Shown here: positions 46,606 to 58,508 of the stretch, piece after piece | Layout of the letters: every line of letters begins with the position of its first letter | Position numbering within the stretch: position 1 is the first letter of the stretch | From: Neolentinus lepideus HHB14362 ss-1 | Taxonomy: Eukaryota > Basidiomycota > Agaricomycetes > Gloeophyllales > Gloeophyllaceae | NCBI GenBank assembly: GCA_001632425.1 | Contig: KV425552.1 | Location: 600,204-664,203 of the forward strand | Reading direction: 5' to 3' | DNA length: 64,000 bases | Notes under the pieces: model-generated | The model's input: the letters and a program-made list of their open reading frames with translations, nothing else | What the model was told of the DNA's origin: nothing | Database searches by the model: none | Position numbers and translations under genes: made by a program

Positions 46606-48903
46606 TTAGCTAAATAACCTCTGCTCAATCCCACTCTGCTCCTCGTCGACTCCAGCAGAATGAATAGCACCGAACATGGTCGGGCTCTGCGGTATAACCC
46701 CGAGCATCCCCCGCTGACTCCAACTCTTGCTTAAAATCTCGTCCACCTTGTTCAAAGCGCCGTGTCTAGCCATATACCTTTCGCTAGGCGAAGTCGGGCG
46801 TCGGAGGACCGGGGGTGAATGACCCGTCGGGCTCAAAACTGTTGCGGTTCTGGTAGTCGTCTTCGTGAGCCGGGGGCGATATGGCGAATCATCATCTATA
46901 GAAGGGAACGGCAAGGCGGGAGCTTTCTTCACGGTATAGAGCTTCTTTGTGGTGGACCGACGGGGTGAATGGAAGTCGGCGTGTCCAATGTGACTCGTGT
47001 TCTTCAAGGAGGAGTTGCCAAATAATAGCTGCGACTCCAGAGGTGGAGAAGTCAGGACCACAGGAGTGGGAGGAAGGAGAGTGTCGAGCCTTGTAACCAT
47101 CTTATTGCGGGACATTGTAGGAGTTCTTTGAGGAGTCCTCCTCGACGCGGAAGGAGATGCAGCGAACGAAGGCGGCGAACCTGGCCTGGACCTCGGAGAC
47201 TTACTTTCCCTCTTCGTCCGGATAGGGATGGGTGAGTACTTGTCCTCTTCGTCATTTTCCGAAGACCACGAAGTCGTGCGACTGGGAGTGGCAGCCATCA
47301 AGATCGTGCGAGTGGGTGTTGCTAGTGCTAGCGACTTCGATACTTCCACCGCGATGTTCCGTATCCACGATCCCCCAGCGTCCTTCTCGTCTTTCTTCTC
47401 TGGTGGGCTCGCCGCAGCTTGAAGTGGCACGTCCTCCCAGTGGTCTGGATCCTCCTGGACAATCTTGAACCCAGCACCTGGACGCCAAACAGTCGGATCT
47501 CTCTCTTGACTCGAAGTACCCTCCATCAACGTAGCTTGGCTCGTTCGGTCCATCCTAGTTGGTGTGCGCATAACGTCAACCGAAAAATCAGAATCCGCCC
47601 TCTTATGCGTCTGGCGCATACTCAGACTCCTCAAACTCTTGGGGCTCTTTCTCGTCCTCACCAGCTCCGTCCGCCCGCGCTTCAGCGGGCTCTCCGCCTC
47701 AATCTCTCCATATTCCGGCGACACAGGACTGCACACGAGCGACCAACCCTCCTCAAGCTCAGGCGTATTCGGTACGCGCGCCCTGCCAGACCTGACTTCC
47801 TTGATCGTCGTCCTACCCGATGCAGAGCGGCGGGTACTTTTCCCAGACGGCGTTCGTCGAATACTGGTACTGCCCATGATACGGGACAGCAATAACCGCC
47901 CAACAGACTTCTGACGCATGGGCCCATATGGTTCGGCTACTGGGGTCTCCTCGGAGTCCGGGCTTAAAAGGGACAGTGAGTAGGGGGTCGTGGCTCGTAT
48001 GTCCGGAAGTTGAGGAGGCTCTTCGCTGATGCTCGCTTCGATAGGTTCGGGCTCCTGCATATCTTCCGCTTCCACACCCTCGTCCTCTTCTTCGTGGTCG
48101 AACATCCGCCCCCGTTCGTATTCGTAGTCTCCCAACGTAGGCCACGAGAATGGAGTCCTAGTCTCAGACTCGCTGCATCTCGTCTGCCCTCTCTCCATCT
48201 CCGTCTTCTCCGCCTCCAGCGCTTGGATCTCATCACCCTGAGCGGGGACATACCGCGGCCCCGACACGCATTCCTCCTCTTTCCCTCGCTTCTTACGCCT
48301 CCCACAGCAGCACCACGCACACAGCGCCCCCATGCAAATCCCGGCGAAGGCGAACACCGGGACAAGGTAGATAGGATTGATATGGAAATTTTGGCGTTGG
48401 TGGGTGGTTGGCGTCGAGGATGGTGGAAGAGCAGTTATGGTAGTAATGTTGGAAGATCCTGAAGGTGAGGAGGAGGAGGAGGAGGAGGAGGAAGAGGAGG
48501 ATGAGAGAGGGGTAGGCGATGAGACGAGAGCAGCTGTTTGATAAGACGAGAGAGAGGAAGACAGAGAAGGGAGAGCGATGGTCACGGCCGGTCCAAGGGG
48601 AGTGGTGGTCAGAAGAACGGAGCCAGTGGAGATTCCAAGGGACACAGGTGTGGTCGTAGTCGCGCCTGCTGCAGGGTAGGGCCACCAGTAATCATAGCTT
48701 GACGATGTTTCCGTCGAAGGGTCGACTTGTCGTATAGCACCAGCTTGACGGAGGACTCCAGCTCCGGCGAGCAGACTAACTTCCGCGCTGGCGGATATGT
48801 TGAGTGCTGCAGATATGTGAGGACCTTCAGGCTGCGCTGACACAGCGACAAATAAGAGTCCTGAGCCTAGGAACGGAGCTGAGGCGAATTTGCGCCTTAT
48901 CAT
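46606..48903 (-). CDS. Single-pass membrane protein with signal peptide and long cytosolic tail
   Basis: One intronless frame of 765 residues. The first ATG is at 48903; the longer frame begins with a GTG and is not a plausible start. Residues 1 to about 24 form a signal peptide (FLGSGLLFVAVSAQ). A Ser/Thr-rich, probably O-glycosylated outer part with a run of 14 or so serines (encoded by GGA repeats on the plus strand near 48470) precedes one membrane helix at about residues 179-201 (IYLVPVFAFAGICMGALCAW) and a CCCGRRKKRGK stop-transfer. The 560-residue cytosolic tail is rich in Ser, Pro and Arg with many possible phosphosites. The layout is that of a cell-wall sensor (Mid2/Wsc-like), but no defined family is recognised. 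Confidence 0.75.
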   Translation of the reverse strand: MIRRKFASAPFLGSGLLFVAVSAQPEGPHISAALNISASAEVSLLAGAGVLRQAGAIRQVDPSTETSSSYDYWWPYPAAGATTTTPVSLGISTGSVLLTTTPLGPAVTIALPSLSSSLSSYQTAALVSSPTPLSSSSSSSSSSSSSPSGSSNITTITALPPSSTPTTHQRQNFHINPIYLVPVFAFAGICMGALCAWCCCGRRKKRGKEEECVSGPRYVPAQGDEIQALEAEKTEMERGQTRCSESETRTPFSWPTLGDYEYERGRMFDHEEEDEGVEAEDMQEPEPIEASISEEPPQLPDIRATTPYSLSLLSPDSEETPVAEPYGPMRQKSVGRLLLSRIMGSTSIRRTPSGKSTRRSASGRTTIKEVRSGRARVPNTPELEEGWSLVCSPVSPEYGEIEAESPLKRGRTELVRTRKSPKSLRSLSMRQTHKRADSDFSVDVMRTPTRMDRTSQATLMEGTSSQERDPTVWRPGAGFKIVQEDPDHWEDVPLQAAASPPEKKDEKDAGGSWIRNIAVEVSKSLALATPTRTILMAATPSRTTSWSSENDEEDKYSPIPIRTKRESKSPRSRPGSPPSFAASPSASRRTPQRTPTMSRNKMVTRLDTLLPPTPVVLTSPPLESQLLFGNSSLKNTSHIGHADFHSPRRSTTKKLYTVKKAPALPFPSIDDDSPYRPRLTKTTTRTATVLSPTGHSPPVLRRPTSPSERYMARHGALNKVDEILSKSWSQRGMLGVIPQSPTMFGAIHSAGVDEEQSGIEQRLFS

Positions 48904-51900
48904 CCTGGAGGGACTATTGGCCAGCGTTCGAGTTATGGCGGGCACTTATCCTCGTCCTCGGCGGCTGACATGTCGAGCTGGCTGACGATTACCGGGTGAG
49001 GTGGACAATAATTGAAATAAAGACTGATGTTGAGGTGGCCATCCGCTCGATCAAATTCAGAACACTACCCGTTACGTAGAGTTCCGACGCAATAAATTAT
49101 GATGAAAGACACACTAGACAAAATACATGCAAAAGGCGGTAGACGAGTGCGGAGACCTAGCTCTTTGCCTTGGGAGATGAACCGGGCAGGGTAGCCAACC
49201 ACGAAACAGGATGAGAGTTGTACACGGGCCAAGGGGGTAAGACTGACTGTTCACACAGTGAAGATTATATTTAAGTGTCACTTCACTCTGATCAAGGTGG
49301 GGTTAACACACCAGAGCCAGTATCACCGTCCCGAGAGAGAACAGCCCAAAGGTCACTTGTAAGGACTGAAGAGCAAACCCAACAATGAACGAAATGATCT
49401 AGACAGTGCTTAGACGAGTGGAAGAGAGGCTAAAAGTGCTATACTCACGGATAGCACAACTAGGGCAATTCGTGTTATGTTGTCCACCAGCTTTTGGCCC
49501 TCAAAGTCCTGGTGTTTTGCAAACTCTCAGCATCCATTCAGACCAATGCGACGAATGAGATACGAACAATCTTCCCCTCCAACAACTCGTTCAAGTTTGC
49601 AGTCATAGTCTTCGGTAGCTGTAGCTCGAGACACGTTAACGGTGGTTTTTGTGCGAAGAAGTTCCCTAGAAGACTGCAGAGGTCGGATACAGCAAGACCG
49701 CCGGTAGTACCAAGTGCCGCCGAGTGCAATTCCTTCACAGGAAGCCTGATTTCAGCAGATTTCAATACACTTTATGTCCTGCGCACCGAGCGTGTCTTCA
49801 AGAACGAGCTGGATCTCTTTGCCTCTGTTTGTGGCTCTCTCTCAGCCTCTTTCTCTCAGCCTTTTCAGGTACACCTTTAAAGCTTTTAACCTAGGCTGTA
49901 TTGGACTCTTGAATCGTACAAATTCGTCCGGCGAACACTGAAATGCTTCCTTTCTTCGTTACCGTCTCTTGTTACTTCGTATTCCAATCGACTCATCCTG
50001 GCCTAGGGAGTCGGGATGCTGACATTGAACTTCAAAATGCCCTCGTTGCAAGTTCCCTGGGTTGCTTTTTCTACGTATACCCTCAACTCCTTAGGACATC
50101 TGCGACGATTTCTGGAACTTATTCCTAGGCTGTGCCGTCTCTATGCGACCCTCACCAGAGCTTCACCGTTCCATCCAGCGCGCAGGGCATCTGACATAGA
50201 CCACTTCGGACAGGTCGAAGACGGGCCTGCGTCATGTGTTCTTAGCTACCGGCACAGGACGCACTATACTGCGAGACGTCTATCAGCGGATTACACAATG
50301 ATGAATTTTTTATCGTTGGCTGTCAATGGAGCCGCACAGGTTCAACACGGTCGTTATTTCGGGCCCACCACGTATGGAAGCCTGCGAGCCTCAGGCTAGA
50401 ATGCACCCTCAAACAAATCCAGGAACAACTTTCGCCACGTTCTCATGGTAAGTGATACAAGTCGCACCGGACTGCACAACCTGTGTGTGACTTCCACTGT
50501 TGCAACGCTGTTGTTATAAGCTACTGACGTCTGCAGTGAAAGACGTCCTCTAGGCCATTTCTTGATACAAGCGAAAGTCTCATCCTCACACCCGCAGACC
50601 GTCCTAATGGCCGTCTTGTCGTCAGCGTCCTCCCAGAAGTATCGTGTCTTCGTCTCAGGCACTTCACGCTGGCTATCCCTGGATTCGACTGCGACCTCAA
50701 CATAATCCCGCACGTCCACTAGCGTTCAGCACGTGGGTCGACCTCGAAGACGCACACAGGTTACTGGGCCAGCTCCTGTCGACCTCATAAGCGTCCGCAT
50801 GCCGAGCGCTCCGCATTTCTTGGCTCGGGTGTTTGAGTTGAGAGAAGACACGCCGTTACTGATGCTACTATTACTGCACAGCGTTTGATAGGTACATCGC
50901 ACAGCTGGCCCCGGGTGAGGACATTGGAAGGAGATCTGGGTGCGGGTGCAGGTGGCAGACAGGATGCTGACGTTCAATACATTTTGTTGGTTGCAAACTA
51001 TTTGTGCGGTGAGTATATTGCTGGGCTGGATCAGCTCGGTCCAACGTGACGCTATCAGACAGGTGCTAGCATTGTGCATCATGTAGGCGCAATAAATTGA
51101 TCCCTAGGAGTGAATCCTCTAATAGTATGGAATGACCAGCGGTAAGAATAGGATATCAAGTTGTGAGGAAACGCCGCCAGAGCGCTGATCCAAATGACGA
51201 ACAGTGATGTTGGACGAGAAATCTGAGTGGACAAAAGCAACCCCCATTGACACGGCGGAATATTTCAGTTCTTTCTGAAATTTTTGACGCGGGCAATATT
51301 GAATTACTTCGGGCTCAGGAGTCAGGATGAACATCACCTCCTCATTCCCGTGTATTTTCATTAGAGGATAATACATCACCAAGCACAGCTCATCAGCATA
51401 GCCTTGAGCGCTGAGCGCTGAGCAATTGCAGTGTGATAATATGACAAGTCCAACGGCTGGTCAATCGGAGGCGGTGTGGCTTGACATGAGCTACATCGAA
51501 TCGTCGATACCCTAGGTCCAAATTGCTGGAGAAAACATACCTCTGACAGACTTCGACATAAACCGAAGTCCGTTCAATGCAGAAGTTAGAATGCTAACGC
51601 TGCCTGGTGCACAGATGGGAAATGTTTATTAAAATTTGACTTAAGCGCGTGTGCGAACAAATATTCTGAATGCCACAAGGCACGCATGGGCGCTACACAA
51701 GGCAGCCAGTTTGGTGAAAACCGCCACGAAGTTCTCCGGAAGATCTGTCAAGACGGGTCGCTACACAGGGGTACGCGTGAGTCAAAAGAAGATTTATTAT
51801 ACTACCCGTGCCAGGCACGTCCGCTGGTAGGTTCATTTCATGAATGATCCGTGGTAATCCCCTGTACAAGCGTTTTGAGTGACAGATATAGCTTGGCACA

Positions 51901-52038
51901 CAGCGTGGATTCTGACAGGGCGCTAATGTATGCAATAAAAGCTAAACAAGGTCTTGCCATGATCCAGTCGGTTCCCCACAGGCCGTCAACCCCCTCCCTG
52001 TCCACCTTGTCTGAGGCTTTCAGCGCGAGACGATAACG
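48904..52038. other. 3.1-kb region with possible degenerate F-box/leucine-rich gene
   Basis: No intact gene. Plus-strand segments at about 50014-50399 (LNSLGHLRRFLELIPRLCRL) and 50566-50718 (PEVSCLRLRHFTLAIPGF) are leucine-rich and resemble the C-terminal part of basidiomycete F-box proteins, but lie in different frames with stops between them. An opposing frame at 49538-49765 is also leucine-rich, so strand is uncertain. The rest (51100-52038) holds nothing recognisable. Confidence 0.3.
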
Positions 52039-52870
52039 ATGCACGCCGTTTGTATCCTGTTCGCTGTTCTCGCTGCTGCCGTCTCAAGTGCAGGTACGCC
52101 ACATTCATCTTGTAAATCTCATTGTCACCATGTCCTGATGATTGTTCTCCAGCCACCTCGATCAGTGCTAGTGCTCCAGGACTCTTCCTCCGCCAGGTGG
52201 ACCCTTCTCAGTACCCTCCCCAGTGCCAATCCACATGTAGCAACATCCTGGACACGATTAACGTAAGTCACTCCTAAGAATCGCCTTTAATCTGTAACTC
52301 ACCCAATTATCCAGGCATGCACGACCGTTGCGTGCATGTGCACAGCGTCCAATAACCAGGCCCTCGCATCTTGCGTGGACTGCATCTTGGGCTCCGACGG
52401 CACGGACCCGTCCTCGAGTCTGGTCGCGCAGGCTCAGTCTATCCTAGATAGTACGTCCAGCGAGTGATGAAAATGGACATAACGACGTCTAACCCCACGT
52501 TTCCCTAGACTTCGAGTCCACATGCGCACAAGGTGGCTCCCCCGTCGCCACGCTCCAAGTCACCCCTTCGTATGTCTCCGGAGCCTCCCAAACCACCATC
52601 ACTTCCGCGGCCTCCCCAACCACCATCGCCTCCGCCTCCTCCTCCACCCCACAGATCACCTTCGTTGGTACAAGCACGCATTCTTCTGAGAGTGCAACCA
52701 ATACCGTCACCAGCCCTGCTGCCGGCACGAACACCGGCACTGCGCTGGGCTCTTCGACCACGAGTAGCGATATTAATCCATTTGCAAAGAGCGGAAGTGT
52801 GAAGGTCGGAGTTCCTGCGGCTGTTGCGGCCGCGGGTGTTGTTTTTGGGGGATTTGCTCTTTTACTTTGA
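52039..52870 (+). CDS. Small Cys-containing, probably GPI-anchored surface protein
   Basis: Four exons (52039-52093, 52153-52262, 52315-52450, 52509-52870) give 220 residues. An N-terminal signal peptide (MHAVCILFAVLAAAVSSA) is followed by a cysteine-rich domain (CQSTCSNILDTINACTTVAC and CMC, then CVDCILG) and, after FESTC, a long Ser/Thr/Ala-rich stalk. The C terminus is a hydrophobic tail (GVPAAVAAAGVVFGGFALLL) preceded by small residues, as for GPI attachment. This layout is common among basidiomycete cell-surface proteins; the cysteine pattern resembles but does not match CFEM domains. Function unknown. Its anchor would depend on the GPI pathway that includes the GPI13 gene 8 kb away (context only). 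Confidence 0.8.
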
Positions 52871-53564
52871 TTTGGGGTTTTGGATCTATTGGGACAATTG
52901 TGCTGTCGATATATACACTCTCTCGCTATTTATACCTATACCTAGGTCTCGGGGTGGTACATAATACTTGTGTAATTCACGGTCTTTGCCCTAAGTCTGA
53001 CGGTGCGCACCGCGCTCACGAACCTCGATGGCGGTCAAGAAGTCTATATGACCAGTTTATGAATCCATACATGAGATAATGAAGAACCAGGCTGGAGGCA
53101 AACACAAGAGACAAGAAGATGGCATAGAAAAAGGCGCATAGGAGTATCATGGTGGAAGAATGATAGAAGAGTGAATGAAGAAGTACGTCGCAGATCACGC
53201 TGAACGATGGCAGCCTCTGCGATCGTCACTGTCCGTACAACCTCATGCGTGTCCGAGACAGTATCTTCAATACGCGCCCGATAACCATGGTGCAAGACTG
53301 CCAAAGAAGCCGATTCGGATCTGTAGCGTAGGCAGTCTCAGACTATGAATCTGCTGCTTCCGATATGTGGGTCGACGACTTGTGCTTGCAGATGGCGTAC
53401 CTGCGATACTTACGTTGCATCGAATCTCCGTAGGCGTGTGGACCATCCGTCCTTTCCTTCTAGAAATGTATGTCACCAGAGCGTGCTGCTGGATTTCCTC
53501 CTGCAGAACAGGATGTCACGAGTCACGAAGGAGAGTAGAAGGAACACAAGACATACAATATTGA
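52871..53564. other. Convergent intergenic region
   Basis: Between the surface protein and the PIN-domain gene. Open frames are below 90 codons and unsupported. No structured element noticed. Confidence 0.45.
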
Positions 53565-54784
53565 TCATGGCGCATCCGGCTCCAATTTTTCTCCCCGCGC
53601 AAGCACTCTGACGCCCTTGCCCGGCTGGCCGACCATCTCCATCATCGCCATCACGGTGGGCGGTCGCTCGACCATTCCGCCACCGCCTCCCGCTCCGCGC
53701 TCATGAGAGTTTCTCCCTCCCCTACCGCCACCAGGAGCTCGCCCCTCACGCCCGGCGCCACCATGATGGTGACCACGACCATGCGCGGGAGTTGTCGGGT
53801 TACGCTTCCTCGACCCCTCGTCTTCATCGACGCCGGGCTTAACTTCCATAACCTGAATGCCTGCCTTCCTTGCCCAGTACGCGACGAGGGCCCCAGCAGA
53901 GCGCGGTTCATGCTTCTGCGGTGCCGGGAGGGGAACGGGAGAGGAGTCGGTTTGCACGGTGGGGGTGAGGGTTAGCTGTGCGGGGGAGGAGACGACGGCG
54001 AGGATGACTTTCGGTCCCGGCAGAGTTTTGTCAGAGATCTTCTTATCATCTGCTAGGGTATTGTTATTCTCGCCAGAGATCACGGCGGCCGTGCTGCTGT
54101 TCACCTCCCAGCGAGCGCAGCAGATAGTGCGGCGGACCCACTCGGGCGAGCCCAGGCCGGTGTTAGCAGCAGAAACCTTGTCCTTGTCCTGATCGTCGCC
54201 GGTAAAGGTAATGTCATCCCACAGCACGAAGGCGTCATCCCGCTGGACACGGATCCGAGAGTTGACGCCGACCTGCGCCTCAAGAATGCGGGAGGCCGCG
54301 CGAGCACGCTGGGCGAGCGGGGAAGTACCCTTCTTCAGGAGATCGAGGGTGTTCAAGGCTGCTTCTGGTGTAAGGGGGTAGAGCAGGTAGATATATGGAC
54401 TAATGACGAGCCTTCGAGGGGGACGATGACTATCTCCTGCCGGTCGTCCCTGCACCACCGCTTGAACTGGCCAATGCAGTGGATGAGAACGCTGGCATCA
54501 ACTACCACAATGTCTGCATCCTTGTCCCACCTCTCCCCGTCCCTCGTCTTCGGTCTCTCGGTCTCCCCGCCACGCTTCCCCGCACCCGGAACAAGAGGGC
54601 GCTTCCCTCGTCCGGTAGGGGTAATGCCGCGATCAATGTGCTCATGCGGCGAACGCTTGCGTTCCCGCCAGTTGTTGGAGTTAGTTGCAGGGCCGGAGGT
54701 GACTGTCTTTTCGAGCTGTTCGACCTGGTGATTCAAGAAAGCGGCGCCGAGGGCGCGAGACATGGCTAGTTTGTTGCTGTTCAT
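53565..54784 (-). CDS. PIN-domain protein
   Basis: Two exons (54412-54784, 53565-54358) give 388 residues. A basic N-terminal region leads into DADIVVVDASVLIHCIGQF, where the Asp after three valines is the first metal ligand of PIN nucleases, then EIVIVPLEALNTLDLLKKG with the conserved Glu, ARAASRILEAQ, and a Trp-rich WDDI segment. PIN domains cleave RNA using clustered acidic residues (family knowledge); whether all ligands are kept here I cannot confirm. The C-terminal third is disordered and rich in Gly, Arg and His (GRGHHHGGAGREGRAPGGGR), an RNA-binding-like tail. The intron 54359-54411 requires a GC donor (AAG/GCTCGT) to restore PLEALNTLD; no GT donor fits. Confidence 0.72.
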
Positions 54785-55315
54785 GTTGACTGAGCGGCCC
54801 TAGGAGATTGCTTGTTTAGAGGAAGTTCGAATCTCCCTTCATATTTATACAGATACTGAGTCAATACATACCTATGGGTGACGAATGAGGGGCTGTGGCC
54901 TGTACAAGGTGTGTGAGTGCGCAGCTCGAAGCTTCTCCTAGTGTGGAAGTGGTGGCTCTGCATAGCCACACTCTCCGCATTTCCGCCGGCTTCTTCCAGC
55001 TTCTTCCTCAAGCAGTGCTTGTGACGTGCATTGTCAGGGACTTGGAATTTTATTCTACGCTTCTGAGAATGGTGAGTCTTGTACAGGACGACGTAGCATA
55101 GCTGAGAAGGTCTCCATCATTAGGATATTAGTCGCTGACTGTCCTTAGGTCTCGCGAGTAACAAACAAATAATGTCGATGATGTTATATGTCGGACGCGT
55201 GTATCTCTCGGATGATGGATTCGAATCTATGTGATGAAGCAAAGTGAACAATGATCACCTGATCATCCGATATTAAGGTGCTTCTTAGAAGTGACCTCCT
55301 GCTTTTGGATGGCTT

Positions 55316-55354
55316 GTAGTCACGGACGAGGTGGGACTTACTGTACGTGACTAC
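55316..55354. repeat. Inverted repeat, 9-bp arms
   Basis: GTAGTCACG (55316-55324) is exactly complementary to CGTGACTAC (55346-55354), separated by 21 nt. Function unknown. Confidence 0.55.
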
Positions 55355-56996
55355 AGACTCTCAAAAATACAGGATATACGGTCAAGTCTATTCTCCAGTT
55401 CGCCTGCACCTGCAGCGAAGTACTCTTCTAATTTTACTGGTTCCTGTAGGTGCAGCGGGTATTATTTTGAATCCGATCCGCCCCTTTCAAGCTCGGCGTT
55501 CAAAAGAATAACATCCTGCCTCACCCGGTCGCCCTTTAACTAGGGGCCAGCTGTATGGTATACCTATCGACACTGCGCGGCAGGAATTGCATCCTGAGGT
55601 CCGGCGGAGGGGGTTCCCCACGTAAAGAAGACTCAACCAGTCTGGAAGGCCGACCCACCAAGCGAAGTCCCCGCCCAGCTGGTGAGCGTTTTGCGGGATT
55701 TAATCCACAGGAGCTGGCTAATTGACCTACGTGCGTCTTGGAGATGGACGCACTTGCTGAACCTTGAACGTGGGCTAGCGTAATTCGGGGGGAAGTAGGG
55801 CGGGAGGGGTCTAACCTGACAGAGGCCCCTGTTGGTCTCTGGGATGGTCGACGTCAAGTGTGTCAGACGAGGAAAGATGGTACGATTAAGAAACTTGAAG
55901 ACCTAGTATCCGAACCAACTATTTACCGTGGCGAAGGTGACTCACCTTCATCACCCGCACCTCCTTTCTTACCATGAACACTTTCATCTACCACCTCCTT
56001 CTACTGGCACGGTAGAGAAGTCATGCCGTTCAAGTTGAATCAGTCAGTGATGCACAACTGTATTCTCCAGCAGGCAAGAAGAGAGTTGCTTGATATACGC
56101 GATGATTTCATGCAACATTTTAGGAGACCTCGTCAAGTACATTGCCGAGGGCGCGCTGGAAAAGCCGAAGAGCCACAGCAAAAGGCAAACAAATCCGTCG
56201 CGGTTACGCTCCCCACCTCTAGCCTGCGGAGCCAACGATGGGGTACATGCCCAACCTTTGGAAACTAGTCTCGACACCAGACCGGTGTGGTTGAGTTATA
56301 CCAGTCGTTCGGCTTCTGTATTGTTTTTCTGCTATAGTATTACTTTCCAGGTTCCGGCGGTCTCCGTCACCTGCCGGGAACCACCATTCACGAGTCTCAG
56401 AAACACCACCAACTATGAGCGCAGTTCGCTGCGACTTACTGGAAAGAACACAGATGTCAGCTGTTTTGAGCTAAGTGAACTTTATGACCTACAAACGATC
56501 AACAGCCAGAGAGTCAGAACCTGGTATAGAACATCGCACGAATCGCTCCAGTCACGCCCTCTGTGAGTATTCAGTGCAGGTTATCTCTTGTATCGTAGAT
56601 CTGTCCAGTGCTCAGGACTAGAAACTTTAACCACTCGGAGTTGCCTGAAGCAGAAACGAGGTCCGAGACTTTCAGTTCCCTTTCAATGTCTGGACTATCC
56701 TATCGACTCATTCCAAAGACATGGGTAGTGGCGAGAGGCAGGAGAGCACGCCGACGCTCTCTTATTAGCTGCTCTTTGTCTGGATTCCTGCGTCGTCAGA
56801 ATTGATGTCAGACATGTACACCTTCGTCCAGACTCCATTGTCCGAAAATATCGCTACCTATGCGTAACGCGTGGAATCGTACTCGGACTTTGGATCCAAG
56901 GTACGTCTGTTCATCTACCACTCTGACTGTCCATTCTGACTTCATCGTATTCAAATCCGGGAGATGTCTGTACGACATGTCGAGCTCCCGGAGAGT

Positions 56997-57004
56997 ATAA
57001 AAGC
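56997..57004 (+). promoter_or_regulatory. Probable TATA box of the aldo-keto reductase gene
   Basis: TATAAAAG lies about 80 bases upstream of the ATG at 57079. Position and match to the consensus support a core promoter; not tested further. Confidence 0.45.
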
Positions 57005-57078
57005 TTGCCAGACGATTCCACCTGTTCCAAACGATTTCCGTCGACACTAGGCGGTACTCATAGGATCACTGAAACATC

Positions 57079-58079
57079 ATGTCTACCCTATATTTTCCGT
57101 TGAACGACGGCACCACTATCCCAGCACTGGGTTTTGGCACTGGTACGGCTCTAATGAAGCAAGGCGCGGTCAACGCCACGAAGATCGCTGTCAAAACTGG
57201 CTTCGTGCACTTTGATACCGCGCCGATGTACGGCACCGAGGACCAGCTCGGTGCCGTTCTCGACGATCGCAGCATTCCGCGTGATAAGCTGTACGTCACG
57301 ACAAAGTTTCTTGAGCTCAAGGGCGGCGAGACGGTAAAGAGCGCCTTACAAGAGTCTCTCAGGAAGCTGAAGCTGGAATATGTCGATTTATTCCTGATAC
57401 ATGCACCGTTGCACTTTGCTGGGAGGTTGAAAGAGGTATGGGCAGAGATGGAGGAGGTAAAGAAGGAAGGTCTCGCACGCTCGATCGGGGTGTCGAATTT
57501 TGGAATCGAGGACTTTGAAGAGTTTTGGTCAGAAGCTACTATCAAGCCTGCCGTCAATCAGGTCAGAGACGACTACGGATGCTTTCTCTTTCTCGAGCTA
57601 ACCCTTGAACAGATCGAATTCCACCCATACGTTTTGGGCCAGTTCGAACCCTTGCTGGAATACTCCCACACATATGGCATCCGTCTTGAATCCTACGGAG
57701 CGCTCGCACCTATCACTCGCGAGCCTGGCGGACCTCTCGACCCGATTCTGTCCAAGCTCCGTACAAGACTCGCAGGGACTTGGGGCAGACCTGTCACCGA
57801 CGGGCAGATCCTGTTCAAGTGGTGTCTTCAGAAGGGCATCGTTGTAGTAACGTGAATTGATTCGAAATGTATGAAGAACTCGAACGGGCTGACACTAGTG
57901 CTAGGACCTCATCAAAGGAAGACCGCATGAAGGAATATCTGGCGGTCCTTGACATGCCTGACCTCACTCCAGAAGAGGTGACAGAGATAGACGTGGCGGG
58001 GAAGAAGAAGGGCTCGGGGCCGGCGGAGTCTATTGGGAGGTACAAGAACTATGTGAGGTCTAGAGAAACGCACGCTTAG
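57079..58079 (+). CDS. Aldo-keto reductase
   Basis: Three exons (57079-57561, 57613-57851, 57905-58079) give 298 residues, normal for the AKR superfamily. The catalytic tetrad is complete: Asp46 and Tyr51 in FDTAPMYG, Lys76 in YVTTKF and His108 in LIHAP. GVSNFG, NQIEFHPY and the cofactor motif VVVTTSSKEDR are also in place. It should reduce carbonyl compounds with NADPH in the cytosol; the family includes xylose-reductase-like and D-arabinose-dehydrogenase-like members, and I cannot choose a substrate. The second acceptor was set at GCTAG/GACC (57905) because it restores TTSSKEDR. Intact. Confidence 0.9.
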
Positions 58080-58430
58080 AGTTGTAATTCTTCGGAGCAT
58101 GTACGAGATTCTCCATTGACTCGGACGTCAACATGGAACACTTTGGCTCTCGGCGATGACGACCAGGGCGGGAGGGCGCACCAAGAGACTCCTTCAACTG
58201 GTTTTGACACTGCTAACGCTTCGTGAGGCGCCGGCGCCAACATTGAACGGAGCAATGCATCTTGGAATGATCGTCACTAGTTAACAACAACAACTTCTTA
58301 GGTATCCACATTCATGGGCTATCGCCATGTAATAGTGCATCTGCCTCGCGTAACTACTTTTCTCAACATTTGCCTTGTGAGCAGATTGCTTTGGGAATCC
58401 GCGACAGCGTAAGGACCGAAAAAGAAAATT
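58080..58430. other. Spacer
   Basis: Between the aldo-keto reductase stop and the tRNA-Gly gene. No gene seen. Confidence 0.5.
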
Positions 58431-58508
58431 TGCTTGAACGGGGAATCGAACCCCGGGCGAAGCCAACATTCCTGGGAAGACTCCATGTTACCACTACACC
58501 ACTCAAGC
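58431..58508 (-). tRNA. tRNA-Gly (CCC) with a short intron
   Basis: Reading the minus strand from 58508: acceptor stem GCTTGAG pairs with TTCAAGC, discriminator A at 58431; D arm GTGT/ACAT; T arm CGGGG-TTCGATT-CCCCG is perfect. The anticodon stem pairs GAGTC with GGCTT and leaves a loop TTCCCA, so the anticodon is CCC, followed by about 7 extra bases (GGAATGT) at the canonical 37/38 intron site. Total 78 bases, about 71 when spliced. The anticodon choice depends on this folding; TCC is the alternative if the loop shifts by one. Confidence 0.85.

Larger units (their letters stand above)
54785..57078. other. 2.3-kb region without a recognised gene
   Basis: Scattered short frames, the longest 158 codons at 56090-56566, without family resemblance, splice partners or codon-level support. 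A hairpin is listed at 55316. The last 150 bases include a TATAAAAG box at 56997 about 80 bases before the aldo-keto reductase ATG, a plausible core promoter. Confidence 0.4.

Noticed and set aside
48462..48500. GGA-repeat microsatellite as a separate element
   Set aside because: It encodes the serine run of the membrane protein on the minus strand.
54800..54840. Possible tRNA T-arm (GTTCGAATC)
   Set aside because: No pairing acceptor, D or anticodon arms nearby.
56090..56566. 158-codon open frame
   Set aside because: No family resemblance, no splice partners, and an overlapping frame of similar quality; likely chance.
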